Positions 14,101 through 24,953 of a stretch of DNA of 54,678 nt are shown in pieces (within the stretch, counting starts at the first letter, position 1; each line of letters opens with the position of its first letter). Position numbers and translations under genes: made by a program. The notes under the pieces are model-generated. The model had not been told where the DNA came from. It saw nothing but the letters and a program-made list of their open reading frames with translations, and made no database searches. This DNA is from Ophioceras dolichostomum (taxonomy: Eukaryota > Ascomycota > Sordariomycetes > Magnaporthales > Ophioceraceae): contig PYST01000272.1 of the NCBI GenBank assembly GCA_003049485.1, positions 1 through 54,678 of the forward strand. The letters run 5' to 3'.

Positions 14101-14414
14101 AGACGCACACGCAGACGTCGATACCGACTACGATGCCAACGACGACGATGCAACATCAAGTGCAACAACAGCATGTTCCGTCGGTGGTGCCGGCTACGCC
14201 GCTGCGACCGACGCGGAAGCGGTTGAGTGCTGGTGGTGGCATCGGTGGCTGGAGCTATGCGGGCGTGGTGGCAGCTGCGACGGCGGCGAGCAATCGGGAG
14301 ACCGCTAAGGGGGTCAACGGGAGCAGCAGTAGCGGTGCTAGTGCTGTTGGGAGCGCGGCGGGGGGTAAGGGGCGCGATGGTGGGGCTGTTGAGGCCGTTG
14401 TCGGTGGTCGGTGA
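11181..14414 (+). CDS. CCCH-type zinc-finger protein (Lee1-like), three exons
   Basis: Probable RNA-binding post-transcriptional regulator. Proposed exons are 11181-11370, 11988-12106 and 12273-14414, giving 816 aa. Two tandem CX7CX5CX3H fingers occur at about residues 70-88 and 98-116, and the second is interrupted by the last intron. The rest is low-complexity (Ala, Ser, Gly, Gln, His) with a conserved-looking block around LTPQEKARRGSVR. The start at 11181 is chosen because exon 1 ends in a good donor (GTAAGT) and splices in phase to CACAG at 11987, giving RSPPNTAHVPCKFFRQ, which reads smoothly into finger one. The 617-bp first intron is long for a fungus and holds an in-frame ATG at 11948 that could start a shorter 766-aa isoform. 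The intron at 12107-12272 is canonical with a CTGAC branch. Fingers and exon 3 are certain; the N-terminal exon is likely. Confidence 0.88.
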
Positions 14415-16531
14415 AGCCAGTGAAGCCGTTTGCCCATATCGGCATCAATGTCTCTTCCGCCCGTGCAACGCTGAGACGGTTTCGCGACTCTGAATATATG
14501 AGAGAGTCCTCTCTTTATATCTGAACTGACGACGACATGATGATCTCTCGCCCTGCTTCACTGCCAGCCCACGCTTACATCTTCGTCTGTTTACGGCCTC
14601 GCTACCTATCTCCCTCTATCTCTGCAATGCACGCAAAACGAGCTACGATCTGAACGAAAGAAAAACACGAAAAAAGAGACCGAGTCTACTTCGATTGCGC
14701 ATCACGGCACCATATACCCCAGCCCATAATCACAGTCCTTTCCTTCCTATATCTTCTCTCACTTGCCTTGGTGATTCTTCCATCCAACTCTCATCCCCCC
14801 ACTTCAGCCAACCTCCACCACCGCTGCCGGCCTTTCTCCCATTCGCACACTGCTCACCATCACCTCCCCCCCTCTACCTCCATCCACCTCCACCGATCAT
14901 TCAATACCCGAGAATAAGAAGCAAAAATATACAAGATAGGGAGGGGCAAGGAAACCAAAAAGAAATCCGGGGGAGGAAGAGGGGAACATGGTGATGGCAT
15001 AAATGGCCATGCACACAATATGACGAAAAATGGGATTATATGGCAAACGGGGGGAGACTGGGAGGCAATCATACATAGAGAGGAGGAGAGTTGGCATGTC
15101 CTTTCTTACTATCTACGGGGGGTGGTGTCCATCGGTCGGCCGGTTGGTCTGGTTGGTCCATTCGTAATATAGGGAGGGGATCTCTAAAAGGCGCAATTTT
15201 TTTTCTCTCTCATGGGGTAGGTGGGCTTTCTCTTGTTGATTCGGTTATTTTGTCTTCCTATCTACCACCTACCTATTTATCTATATCTCCCTTTCTACCA
15301 TATTATCTACTAGTCGACACTCTCCCACTTTTCTATCGTTCTTTCTTTTCTCGGCTGTCTTTGCATCTACTCAGGAGTTAATATCTGCTTGCTTTTTCTT
15401 CTGCTTCACAAACCTAACACGATCCACACGATCTGCAACGTGCCCGAGCTTTCCTTACTTCGTTTCCCTCTGTCGCGGTTCTTCTGCGTTTCCTCTGAGG
15501 TTCGACTCACTTGTCCCGCCTGCTCAACTTCCCGAGCCTGCACTCGTGTGGTGTTTCCTAGATCTTTGACGGGACTATCAGGCTACTATCACCGGACCTT
15601 CACCATCTTCTCAGCCCTCTCCCTTCCGTCTCGAGCGCACTTGTCGGTTCTCCTCATTCCCCGTCTTTTCCTCTCTTGTCACAGTTGTTGCATGGCTGGC
15701 GGGGTCTATTGAGGTATTCGGAGTTCACCTCCCGTATACCAGTACCGGAGCGGGAACGAAAATATTTCTGATGGTGGTGTCTCGGATATGAATTGTGCGC
15801 GCAAACACCGCACCCACAACACCAGTGGGAGAAGTTAGGCGAGCTCCTGTTGGATGTCTGGCTGTCTGGCTGGCCAGCAGACTGGCAGACCCCCGAGACG
15901 GATATAATTGAAACCCCCGGGGAGCTCTGGTGGCCTATGAGTTCCGACTAGGACAGTGTCCAGAGGATGGATGGATGGAGACTGGTGAGAGCCATCCACA
16001 TATCTTCTGCCATCCATCCACCCTTCACTATCAGCTCTGCAACACAAGTCTGGCGCAGCACCAGATCTCCTCTTTACGACTGCTACCTAACCTAGCTATA
16101 GCACATTCTCTAAACAGGATAAAATCCAGAAATGAAATGATACCACCCAGGAGACGTCCCTTAGAAATAGTGGTCCCGTGGCCTCCTTGTTCATATTCTC
16201 ATGGTAACGTCGGGCATCCGTCGTTGGGCAGTGCTTGCGACCCCCCGTAGAGTGGTCCGTAGGTCTCGTTATCGACTTCGCTTTGCTGGCGGGATGCTGT
16301 GTAACATGACGGAGCTGTGTGCTGCTCTTTTTTGGCGGAGGCACGGGTGAACCGATATCGGAGAATTGATGATGACGTGCGGTCGCAGGAACACGACCTA
16401 GATCCAATAAAAGTGGGACCACACATCATCGCTTCTATCTTTTTTTCTGGCACCTCCTGAGTTCGCGACGGAAGATTTGCCAGCCTGTCGCGAATCGTAC
16501 ACCGGCTCCCACAATCCGACGACCGCTCGCA
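14415..16531. other. Intergenic: CCCH 3' region and citrate-carrier promoter
   Basis: No supported gene. Frames here are short and C/T-driven. The left part should contain the 3' UTR of the CCCH gene, and the last few hundred bases the promoter and leader of the carrier gene. Confidence 0.6.
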
Positions 16532-18044
16532 ATGGCGTCCCAGAAGCAGGAGCAAGAAAGGATAGAACTGCCTGCGGTAACGGCGGCGAAGAAGGGACCC
16601 AGTGCCTTGCGGTCCATCCTTGCCGGGTCGACGGCCGGCGCGGTCGAGATTGGTTCGCTTCCCGCCGCTCATCTCCTCCTCTTCGGGCCAATGGCTGTGT
16701 GAGATGCAGAATCTTTAGCTAACATCTGCTCGACTTTGGGCGAACGAAACAGCAATCACGTATCCCGCTGAATGTACGTTTCTCATCACCGAGACCCCCC
16801 GCGTCGTGTCATGCACGAAGAGCCTCCTCCTCACGCGGCCAACACCACTCGGCACATTTGAGTATGACAGTCGTCCCGGACTGACGGCGGTGCTTCTTTC
16901 GATCTCTATAGTCGCGAAGACCAGGTCACAGCTTAACCGCAACCTCGCCGAGGGCAAGAAGCTGCCATGGCCACCTTTTGGAAGACAGTGGTACGCGGGC
17001 TGCACGACGCTGATCATCGGCAATTCGGCTAAGGCTGGCATCCGTACGTCCTGTCCCTTTCTCTCCCAAAACTCCGGCGTAGCTCGACATCTCTCTATTA
17101 CATCTCCTCCCTCCTTCTACCATGCATACCTTGCCCTCCCGCGCTCGTTCGTGCTGACTCGGTCCCATCCCACTCCCGCTGCCAGGATTCGTCGCCTTCG
17201 ACCAGTACAAGACCCTCCTGGCCGACGAGAGCGGCAAGCTCTCCGGCCCGCGGACCGTCATCGCCGGGTTCGGCGCCGGTGTAACAGAGTCGCTGCTCGC
17301 GGTAACGCCGACGGAGAGCATCAAGACGACGCTGTGAGCTTTTCTTTTCTTTCTCCCTATTCCCGGCTGCTGCCCTGCTCCCGCCCGGCCCCTACTCAGC
17401 CCTTCCGCACAGCGAAGAAGCCAGGCACCCACCCACGACGCCTTCCACATACTCCTTGCTTCTGCTGCTGCTGCTGCTGTTTCTGCTGCTGCTAACACTT
17501 CAATGTGCTTCTTCTATTTTCCCTCCCCCATCCTTGCCCTAGAATCGACGACCGCAAGCTTCCCAACCCTCGCCTCCGCGGCTTCCTCCACGCCGTGCCC
17601 ATCATAGCCCGCGAGCGCGGCATCAGAGGCTTCTTCCAGGGCTTCGTGCCCACGACAGCACGGCAGGCCGCCAACAGCGCGACGCGGTTCTCGGCGTACA
17701 CGTTCCTGCGCCAGCTCGCCGAGTCGTACACGGCGCCCGGGGAGAAGCTGGGGGCGGTCGGCACGTTCGCCACGGGCGCGGTCGCCGGGCTGATCACCGT
17801 GTACGTGACGCAGCCGCTGGACACGATCAAGACGCGCATGCAGAGCATCGAGGCGAAGCAGGTGTACGGGAACAGCGCGAGGTGCGCGGCGATCATCTTT
17901 AAGCAGGAGGGGGTTTTGACGTTCTGGAGTGGGGCGCTGCCGAGGTTGGCGAGACTAGTGATGAGCGGCGGGATCGTGTTTACGATGTATGAGAAGAGCA
18001 TGGAGTTGATGGAGAGGGCTGATCCGGAGGGGAGGTATATCTGA
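16532..18044 (+). CDS. CTP1: Mitochondrial tricarboxylate (citrate) carrier, five exons
   Basis: Inner-membrane mitochondrial carrier exchanging citrate for other tri/dicarboxylates. Exons: 16532-16652, 16753-16773, 16912-17043, 17186-17333 and 17543-18044, giving 307 aa, the usual size for the family. All three carrier signatures (Px[DE]xx[KR]) are visible: YPAEFAKTR, VTPTESIKTTL and TQPLDTIKTRMQ. The second, followed by IDDRK, is typical of fungal Ctp1 rather than of dicarboxylate or ADP/ATP carriers. Exon 2 is a 21-nt microexon encoding the first PAE signature, and every splice preserves the frame. The first donor (GTTCGC) is non-consensus but is the only one joining the signature in frame. 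Intron 4 has a CTG microsatellite directly before its CTAAC branch point. The gene converges on the small minus-strand gene at 18435. Confidence 0.93.
17461..17493. repeat. CTG trinucleotide microsatellite in carrier intron 4
   Basis: An interrupted (CTG)n tract runs directly into GCTAAC, the probable lariat branch point of the 17334-17542 intron. Length variation here would alter polypyrimidine and branch-point context without touching coding sequence. Confidence 0.8.
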
Positions 18045-18434
18045 AATCAAACAAGCATATGGCATCATAGAGATGGTTTGCCCGTCTTGGACGGCACACG
18101 TACGCCTACGTTATTAAACCTGAGGGAAGAGGACGGATGGAGTTCAGGAGTCATTTGCCTTGGTCATCTAGACGGGGTCGAAACGAGGAAACCCAGGGTG
18201 GGGTATATATACAGTATATAGGGGCTCGTTCCCCAGTGCCAAGGTAGAAGAATAGAGATACCCAACGAGGGAGAAGCGGTACATGGTCCCTTCCGTCCCC
18301 CTCCCCGCATAGAAGCCGGTCCCGGAGCGCCATCCGCTTTTCCTTTCCCAAGGTATTGCTTTCACAACATACAGCCATTGTACAAAGGCTTCTTCGTTCT
18401 CACCGGGCTTACATCGCCAAAGCTAGCTAGGCAC
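18045..18434. other. Short intergenic region between convergent genes
   Basis: About 390 bp separate the stop codons of the citrate carrier (+) and the complex III assembly-like gene (-). It should contain both 3' UTRs. I see no further gene. Confidence 0.7.
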
Positions 18435-18959
18435 CTAATCCCGTAACCTAACCATCGCCTTGAGCCTCACAGCCCACCTCTTGAAGAGCCCCCTCGTAGG
18501 CGCCTCCTCCAGGTCCTTCACCAGGTCCTGGTAGTACGTCGGTCGGCTGCGCGGCTCGAACAGCTTTCCCGATATGCGGTAGCGGTTCTTGAAGCGATCG
18601 TCTAGCAGGGCGTAGAGCGCGCTGACCTGCTGTAGTTGGGGCAGCGTGGATGAGGACGAGGAGGAGGCGGATGCGGATGCGAAATCCGCTTCGAGGGAGG
18701 CGAGTCGCTTCGTGAGAACGTCTTGGAGCTGCATCTCGGGACGGAGGGCGTCTCGTGGCCAGCGCTCGAGGGCGAGGCGGAGGTGCCTTGCCGTGGCCTG
18801 TAGGAGGGGTTCGGTGGCGGTGTTAGTAGTGGTGATGCTGTTGGGGATTCACGGAGAGAGAGTGAGAGAGAGGGGGGAGGGGGGGAGGGAGTCGTCGATT
18901 GGCTCGATCGAGGAAATGTGATGTGCAGACAGAAACATTGAACGTACACTTCGTGACAT
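18435..18959 (-). CDS. Small protein resembling complex III assembly factor UQCC2/CBP6, two exons
   Basis: Likely mitochondrial factor for cytochrome b or complex III biogenesis. Exon 1 (18948-18959) is only 12 nt and encodes MSRS; it ends in a GTACGT donor. The 150-bp intron (18798-18947) has a CTAAC branch and a CTACAG acceptor, and exon 2 (18435-18797) encodes the rest, giving 124 aa. The N-terminal HLRLALERWPRDALRP block, with a helical LQDVLTKRL segment and a later DDRFKNRYRISGKL...PTYYQDLV region, follows the pattern of the UQCC2/Cbp6 family (Arg/Leu helix, W-P-x-D, short helical body, about 120-160 aa). The gene model is strong; the family assignment is recognition of pattern only. It shares an 854-bp bidirectional promoter with the Bsd2-like gene. 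Confidence 0.72.
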
Positions 18960-19813
18960 GACTGCTGCTTGTAGCGGTTATTCGCTACCTCGTCATTGTC
19001 GCGACTAACAAGGCGACTTTTGGCTTTTGGCGCAGCGCAGTCAGGGAGGCTCGCAAACCTGGAGATTTCTTTTTCGTGGAGCACGATGAAGGTCAAATTG
19101 ATTGGCTCGGCGTCATGCCCAGGCCGATCCACTCTCATTGACCCGTGCCAAGTCGGAGTTCCGTCATGACGCGCCGACTGAACCTTCCAGCAATCTCTCA
19201 ACACCTCGGAAAGCCCCGATAATTGCAAAAGTTCTTGGTCATCCCTCCCAGTTTCCATTGAATTTCAGGGGGATTGAGGCACTGTGCCACGCACGCCGCT
19301 CCCTCATTGCCGAGTCCCTTATGCTCGCTGGCGATTGAACCACTCATCAAAATCGCCGACCATCGTCATCCATCCATCCATCCATCCATTCAATCAATCC
19401 TCATTTTCCCCCCTTCGATTGTTACCTCGTTTCTTACTCACCCATTGAACCTTTTGCGTTTTCCCGTGTTTACTGCTTCGCACTCGTATCATTTCTCGCC
19501 GGCGCTTTTTTCGATTCCCACTATTAGACCTCCCCACCCAACAAATCCCGTACGGTCCTGCCTGACCAATCGACCGCCCGACCGACCGTGAGCGAGGCAG
19601 CCGACCTGACCGAGTGGCCTACCAAAGCTCAACCGCCAACTCGAATTCTCACCCACGTAGTCTCGTCTTCCTCTCCAATAACACATCTGCGACCGTTTAG
19701 CGACCGTTCACACCGGCGGAGTGGCGCGACCCAGCTTTGCACCTCTAGATCTGGACGTAGTGATTGTCGCACGATAGCCTGGGTTGTAGGGGAATACAGT
19801 GCACGTATTCACG
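18960..19813. promoter_or_regulatory. Bidirectional promoter between the UQCC2-like and Bsd2-like genes
   Basis: 854 bp separate two divergent start codons, so both promoters and 5' leaders must lie here. The stretch contains a (CATC)n repeat at 19367-19389 and C/T-rich sequence toward the + strand gene. I could not define a TATA box with confidence. Confidence 0.6.
19367..19389. repeat. (CATC)n microsatellite
   Basis: About five tandem copies of CATC in the shared promoter region. Confidence 0.85.
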
Positions 19814-21226
19814 ATGTCTGGGCGTTACGAAAGGGTGAGCTCATCTCTCTGTCCCTCCATCCCTGCGTCCATTCTCTGGTGCAACCACGCACGATCTCCA
19901 TTTCCCTTCCAGTTTTCGGAACCTAGAACTAACCCGAGATCTCGCAATCTTCGCAGGTGAACGCCCACGATGAGGACGACGGCCCAGAAAGCCCGACGAC
20001 GGGCGGGCACCCACCGCATTCCCAACAGCCGATCCCTAACTCCCCACCACCATCCTTCCACTCCAGAACCTCATCGCACGAGCGAATGAGGCAGCAAAGG
20101 GACGTAGTAGACCCGACGCTGGCTGACGCCTTCGACAGCGCCGACGACAGCGACGACGAGGCCGACGACACACAGCGGCTGGTGCGGAGCAATACGTTCA
20201 CAGATCAGTCGTCATCTCAAGCGGCCTCGGCCGGAGCATCATCGTCACACCCGACGGGCACGACCACTGCCAGCAGCGCGGCCAGGACCCAGACTACTGA
20301 TGCGACATCGCAATCAGTCGCAGCGAATGCCGCCGCAGCGGCTGCAGCGGCGGCTGCGACGCCATTCCGCGTGTACGGCAGCGGCATTCAGTCTGACGGG
20401 GTGTTTTCGAATCTGTCAGCGAAGCCAGAGCGTGGCGGGGAGGAGAAGGACGAGCAACCACCCGTGAGTCGATCGAACCTGTTTCTCCGTGTCCTACTAC
20501 ATATCCCCCCCTCTCAATCCCCCTTCCTCCCTCATACGGGGCGGGGCATTCTTCTAATCACGCAACCACTGTCCCTAGACCTACGAACAAGCAGCAGCCG
20601 ACTCCGCCCCGCCCTACTGGGAGACCACAATCCTTGCCCCTGGCCTCGGCGGGCCCGACGAGGTCTACATCGACGGCATGCCGGTCGGGTCCGTGTTCTC
20701 GTTCATCTGGAACGGCATGATATCCGTCTCGTTCCAGCTCATCGGCTTCCTCCTCACGTACCTCTTGCACTCGACGCACGCGGCCAAGAACGGCTCCCGC
20801 GCCGGTTTGGGCATCACATTGATCCAGTTCGGGTTCTACATGAGGGGCGGGAGCAGCAGCGGCGGCGGCAGTTCCTCTTCCTCGTCGGGGGGAGGAGGAG
20901 GAGGCATGATGCATGGTGGCGGAGGCGGGATGGGCTCGGAGGGAGGCGAGAGCTACTCGTCGCCTCCCGATCCGAACACGCATGACTTCGATCCGAATGC
21001 CGTTAACAATAACGGTGGTAGCAGTGGCGGCGGGAGCATCGCGGACATCACGGGCTCGGACTGGCTGGCGTATATCTTGATGATTGTCGGCTGGTTCATC
21101 CTGATCAGGGCCATCAGCGACTACATACGCGCGAGGAGGCATGAGCAACTTGTTCTGCAGAGCCCTGATAGGGGACTGGGCGTGCCGATTGTTGCGGAGG
21201 GCGAGAGTCCCGACAGGGTTGTTTGA
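19814..21226 (+). CDS. Bsd2/Ndfip-like membrane adaptor for NEDD4-type ubiquitin ligase, three exons
   Basis: Bsd2 in yeast and Ndfip in animals are three-pass Golgi/endosomal proteins that recruit Rsp5/NEDD4 ligases through PPxY motifs to sort metal transporters and other cargo. Exons: 19814-19834, 19957-20463 and 20579-21226, giving 391 aa. PPTY (about 175-178) is assembled across the second splice and is followed by a second proline-tyrosine motif, APPYW. Three hydrophobic segments lie at about 214-239, 250-264 and 338-354. The N-terminal 160 residues are acidic, Ser/Ala-rich and probably cytosolic. A Gly/Ser/Met-rich insert of about 65 residues separates TM2 from TM3. The second intron is 115 bp and in phase 0. 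The C-terminus (RARRHEQLVLQSP) is basic. Frame and topology are strong; cargo is unknown. Confidence 0.87.
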
Positions 21227-22550
21227 GGCTCCGTGTCCGTCTCCTGTCTCTTGCGCTGCCGCATCGGTCTCGTCGGCCCGTTTGGTTTTACTCTTTCAAC
21301 GTTTCCCATGTTCTTCTTCCGAGTCGCGATACGCGCTTTTCCTTACTCTGTATCCACCACCCAACCAGGCTCATCATCATTATCTCCTTGCTGTCCTCTC
21401 CTGTTATCGACACTGGCTGCGGCGCCCGACTGTGCCATCCTACCTAGATTCCTCTTTCCCCACTTTCCTCCCATGCGAGAGACGGGTCTACGCCATACTT
21501 ACTGTATTTCCTAGCGGAGTTGGGAATATCATCACCATTCGCTGGCCTTGACTGGCGGCTCAATACTCCGTAGACAGACTACGGATCATGTGCCTCTAGC
21601 GACCGACTGGACGACTCTCCGCAACACATGGATAGCGGCTCTCGGCTGAGGTTGGTCTACTTGAGTAGCGCCGCACAAGCACATTGTCGTTTCTAGTCTG
21701 CATCATCTCAACTGTCAACTCGCCTACCACCACATCCTCCTGTATAACATGACTTTTGCTTCCCACAAGTCTCCTGGCCGACCTGCATGTCTCCAGATCT
21801 TCGCTTTTTGTTTCGGTGGCGAGATATATTATGGGGGNNNNNNNNNNNNNNNNNNNNNNNNNNNNNNNNNNNNNNNNNNNNNNNNNNNNNNNCCACAATG
21901 CCGATAATTGTCCGTGCCGCGAAGAACCGTGGCAGCTGGAAAGCCAAACGCGGGGCAGCTTCCCATGCGAGAGAGCTCGGTCGCCTGATCGTTCCTTCAT
22001 GACGACACATGCACGCACCTCCTCACGAACGACTGGCGACACGACCCGACTGACAGCGCGAAGACGTTGAACGGTTGACGACCACATTTTCGGAATCTCT
22101 AGAAGCACTCCTTGTGAAGATCCAACCGCCCCTTAAAATTTTTGCCGTATTCCCCGACCAAAGCAATCCTATCCCACAGTTTTGCTCCGGCGCTGAGCTT
22201 TCAGGCAGACCGCTCCAGGAAGCTGCTTGGCCCGCGAACAACGGCCCTTGGCTCCAACCCGCACTTCTACAGACCAGGTCTTCCTACCTAATACCAGCGA
22301 CCATACCCAAACAGCTCTGGCTTCTTTCAAGAAGCAAATTATCTGCTGCATCGTGGCACTCTTCCCTCCCGCCAGGCTACGACTCCCCGCATCATCATTA
22401 TCAGCTTCATCAGTCGTCGCCGCAACCTCCTCTCCCACTGCCGCCTCCCCTTCCCCCTCCTCCGTCCTTTCCCTCTTCCCAACCCCAAAACCCCCGCCGC
22501 ACCTATCCTCGACCACCACACCGAAGAGGAACCTCTTCTCAGTCTCCAAC
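21227..22550. other. Intergenic region containing an assembly gap
   Basis: The Bsd2-like 3' region and the promoter of the methyltransferase gene, interrupted by a run of Ns. Frames on both sides are short, and I see no gene. The sequence just before 22551 stays open in the methyltransferase frame but has no ATG. Confidence 0.6.
21838..21892. other. Assembly gap (55 N)
   Basis: An unbroken run of 55 undetermined bases. The true length may differ, and anything inside is invisible here. Confidence 0.99.
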
Positions 22551-23479
22551 ATGGCGTGGCGCAGCTCCGGAGCGTCGAACACGGCGCTCATAGAGAACAT
22601 GTGGAGGAACGGGCTGATCACGAAGCCCCAGGTGAAGGAGGCCTTTCTCAAGGTATGTTATGCTGCACTGTTTACTCTAGGGACTGGCCAGCGAAGGCCC
22701 CTCCTTTCCTAGTCTGTTTGTGTCCGTTCTCGTCATCGACGTCGTTATCATAGGGTTATCCATAGGCTGTCAGCCGGTCTAGTCTGTCTACTCGTGTTGG
22801 TTCGGCTCTAACTGGATATGCACGATCCTACGTATAGGTCGACAGAGCACACTACGCCCCGGCCTCCCCCTACGAAGACTCGCCCCAGCCCATCGGCCAC
22901 ACAGCCACCATCTCGGCGCCACACATGCATGCCACCGCGATCGAGCACCTCCTGCCGTTCATCCTGCCCCATGAAGACTCTCGCCCGTCCCCGCGCGTGC
23001 TCGACATCGGCTCGGGCTCCGGATACCTCACGCACGTGATGGCCGAGCTGGTCGGGCCCTCGGGCGTCGTGGTGGGCGTGGAGCACATCCGCGAGCTGCG
23101 CGACCTGGGCGAGGACAACATGCGGAAGTCGGCCGAGGGCCGGTCGTTCCTCGAGGAGGGGAGGGTGAGGTTTAGGGTCGGAGACGGCAGGAAAGGGTGG
23201 GCCGAGCCTGATGATCATCAAGCCGACGAGGAGGCGAAAGCGAAAGGGAAAGGGTGGGACGCGATACACGTCGGCGCCAGCGCCGTGGAGGTCCACGCCG
23301 AGTTGCTGGAGCAGCTGAGGGCGCCGGGCAGGATGTTCATTCCCGTCGATGACGGACCGGGCGGGTGGGGCCAGCATGTGTGGGCTATCGACAAGGACGA
23401 GGAGGGGAAGGTCACGAGGAGGAAGCTGTTTGGGGTGCGGTATGTGCCATTGACGGATGCGCCTAAGTGCAAGAGCTGA
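22551..23479 (+). CDS. PCMT1: Protein-L-isoaspartate O-methyltransferase, two exons
   Basis: Uses S-adenosylmethionine to methylate isoaspartyl residues in aged proteins, starting their repair; cytosolic. Exons: 22551-22652 and 22838-23479, giving 247 aa, close to the family's usual 220-250. Visible are the N-terminal VDRAHYAP block, the IGHTATISAPHMHA substrate-loop motif characteristic of PCMTs, SAM motif I (VLDIGSGSGYL, about 88-98), VVGVEHI in motif II, and WDAIHVGA. The 185-bp intron (GTATGT donor, CTAAC branch, TATAG acceptor) is phase 0 and joins AFLK to VDRAHY as expected. The ATG at 22551 is the only one in frame. A Glu/Lys-rich insert (about 155-165) sits between motifs. The in-frame open stretch before the ATG is probably 5' UTR. 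Confidence 0.95.
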
Positions 23480-24464
23480 CTGGGAATGCTTTGCGAATCT
23501 CCCTTGTCGGTCGGTCTGGGTCTCTCTGTCCCATTTTTCGGAGAGAGTGGGGGAGGGAGCCGCCGCGCTGCGTAGGGAGGGAGGCAGGAGACGTCACCGC
23601 ATTTGGCTTTGCGACCCTCACTCTTGCTATGTATCTCTCTTGGGGCACTCGGAAGGGAAGGCCATCTCTTGGCAACCTGGAGAGGAAGACCAACAGATTG
23701 AAACCCGGGACAGAATGTGTCCGGCCGGCGCAGCCGTCTGGGGTCGCCACGGCGGATCACTCTCCTCAGATGCGGCTGCTTTCACCTAAGTTGCATAGAT
23801 ACAGTTATTGGCGAAATGATCAGCCACCACTCTGTGGCAGAAGGCCCTAGTTTGCGAGACTGTTTAGCCGCCAGAGACCCCATCTACCATCTGTGTGCTC
23901 CACGTTCTCCCCATCCGAGTCCGAGTGCTGTGATCCCCTGGCGGTGAACGGTGATTCGGTGGCGGGTTTCCACGAACCGACGATGATCTCTCCCTTCTCC
24001 GCAGGCTAAGTACGGTCCGGTTGGGTCCGGCCGGGTGCCCAGTCAACAGTGGCCTGCGAAGCCAGCTTCCTGTTCCCACCCTATTCGCCTCCCATCCCCT
24101 CTGCTCAAGAGCCCTCCTTGTGCACCCTGGAGGTCCATGAGCACGCTGTGGTGCGGACCCTGACCTTGCCCCTGACCTTGCCCTTGACCCTGACCCTGAC
24201 CCAAGCCTGGCGGGTGGTGATGATGATGACGCAGAGCAGGCTCCACCTCCGCATTGGTGGCCCCCAGACCAAGAACGTTTTGGCCCGTATCCTGTTGTTG
24301 TTGTTGGGGCTGCTTTTTTCTCGGGGACTGCTTCCTTCTGTTCTGAACACAGTCGGGGCAGTTCCCCTCCCTACGACCGTTCGACACCTTGGGCCCAGCG
24401 ACCTTTAGTTAAAGAAAGCCTCGGCCGTTGATGGCATCTTTGTCAGAAAACCGTAGTACCTAGG
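23480..24464. other. Intergenic region with a hexamer-repeat tract
   Basis: No supported gene. On the - strand, 24043-24387 is an open, low-complexity frame (poly-Gln, poly-His, then a Gly-Gln repeat) that begins without an ATG. It includes NCPDCVQNRR, which could be a stray piece of a transposase or simply noise. I leave it unannotated. Confidence 0.5.
24158..24202. repeat. Degenerate hexamer repeat (CCTGAC/CCTTGC)
   Basis: About seven tandem six-base units. Because the unit is a multiple of three, the - strand reads as a Gly-Gln repeat. The unit resembles but does not match the fungal telomere repeat CCCTAA. Confidence 0.75.
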
Positions 24465-24953
24465 TTATAAATATCCCTTTTTGTAACATTGTGCTGGCAT
24501 TTTCGTTTGGCCCACTCTTTCTCTCACCTTCGCTGCAAAGCGCAGATCAAAGAATGTCCGTTGGCAGGCCAGGCATTTCCGGAAGCCTTTCTCCTTCAAG
24601 TCCTTGCGCACGGTTTCTCCGGACACGTCGACGTCCAGCCCTGCGGCCACGGGCAGTTCAGACCAGGGCCCGTCGAACCCGGCTTCTGTGATGGTGCGTT
24701 CCAAGGCCTCAATAGCCTCGGCCGACAGCTTCATCTTCCGGCCTCGCGTTTCTGGGCGGTTTCGCCGTTCGGTGGTGATGGAGGAGGCGGCAGATAACGG
24801 GCCTTCCCGGAGAATCCTCCAGCCCGTTGTTTTCGACACGCCCGCATAGCGGAAAACGTCCCCTTTGTTATATGGAATTGATTGTTGGTCGAGAAAGTCG
24901 CAGATGCTAAAGACTACTAATTTTTTGGTCGTGGATATGTGTTGTTGGGCCAT
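24465..24953 (-). pseudogene. Truncated Tc1/mariner-type transposase (DNA-binding part only)
   Basis: A 162-aa ATG-initiated frame with the N-terminal helix-turn-helix pattern of fungal mariner-like transposases: a first HTH around GVSKTTGWRILREG, a GRKMKLSAEAIEALE linker helix, and a second HTH-like region (VSGETVRKDL) followed by GFRKCLACQRTFF, the position where relatives carry a Cys-containing motif just before the catalytic domain. Full-length relatives continue with a DDE/DDD nuclease domain of about 200 residues. Here the frame diverges after KVRERV and stops at 24465 beside a TACCTAGGTTA copy. I could not find the catalytic domain downstream, nor terminal inverted repeats. The element is therefore a dead remnant, or its DNA-binding part survives alone. 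Family assignment is from pattern recognition. Confidence 0.7.

Noticed and set aside
12597..14110. Long minus-strand frames opposite the CCCH exon.
   Set aside because: Composition shadows of a low-complexity GC-rich exon.
22227..22550. N-terminal extension of the methyltransferase, open in frame.
   Set aside because: No ATG in the extension; Pro/Ser-rich leader-like composition.
24158..24202. Telomere-like CCCTGA repeats.
   Set aside because: The fungal telomere unit is CCCTAA; the tract is short, degenerate and internal.
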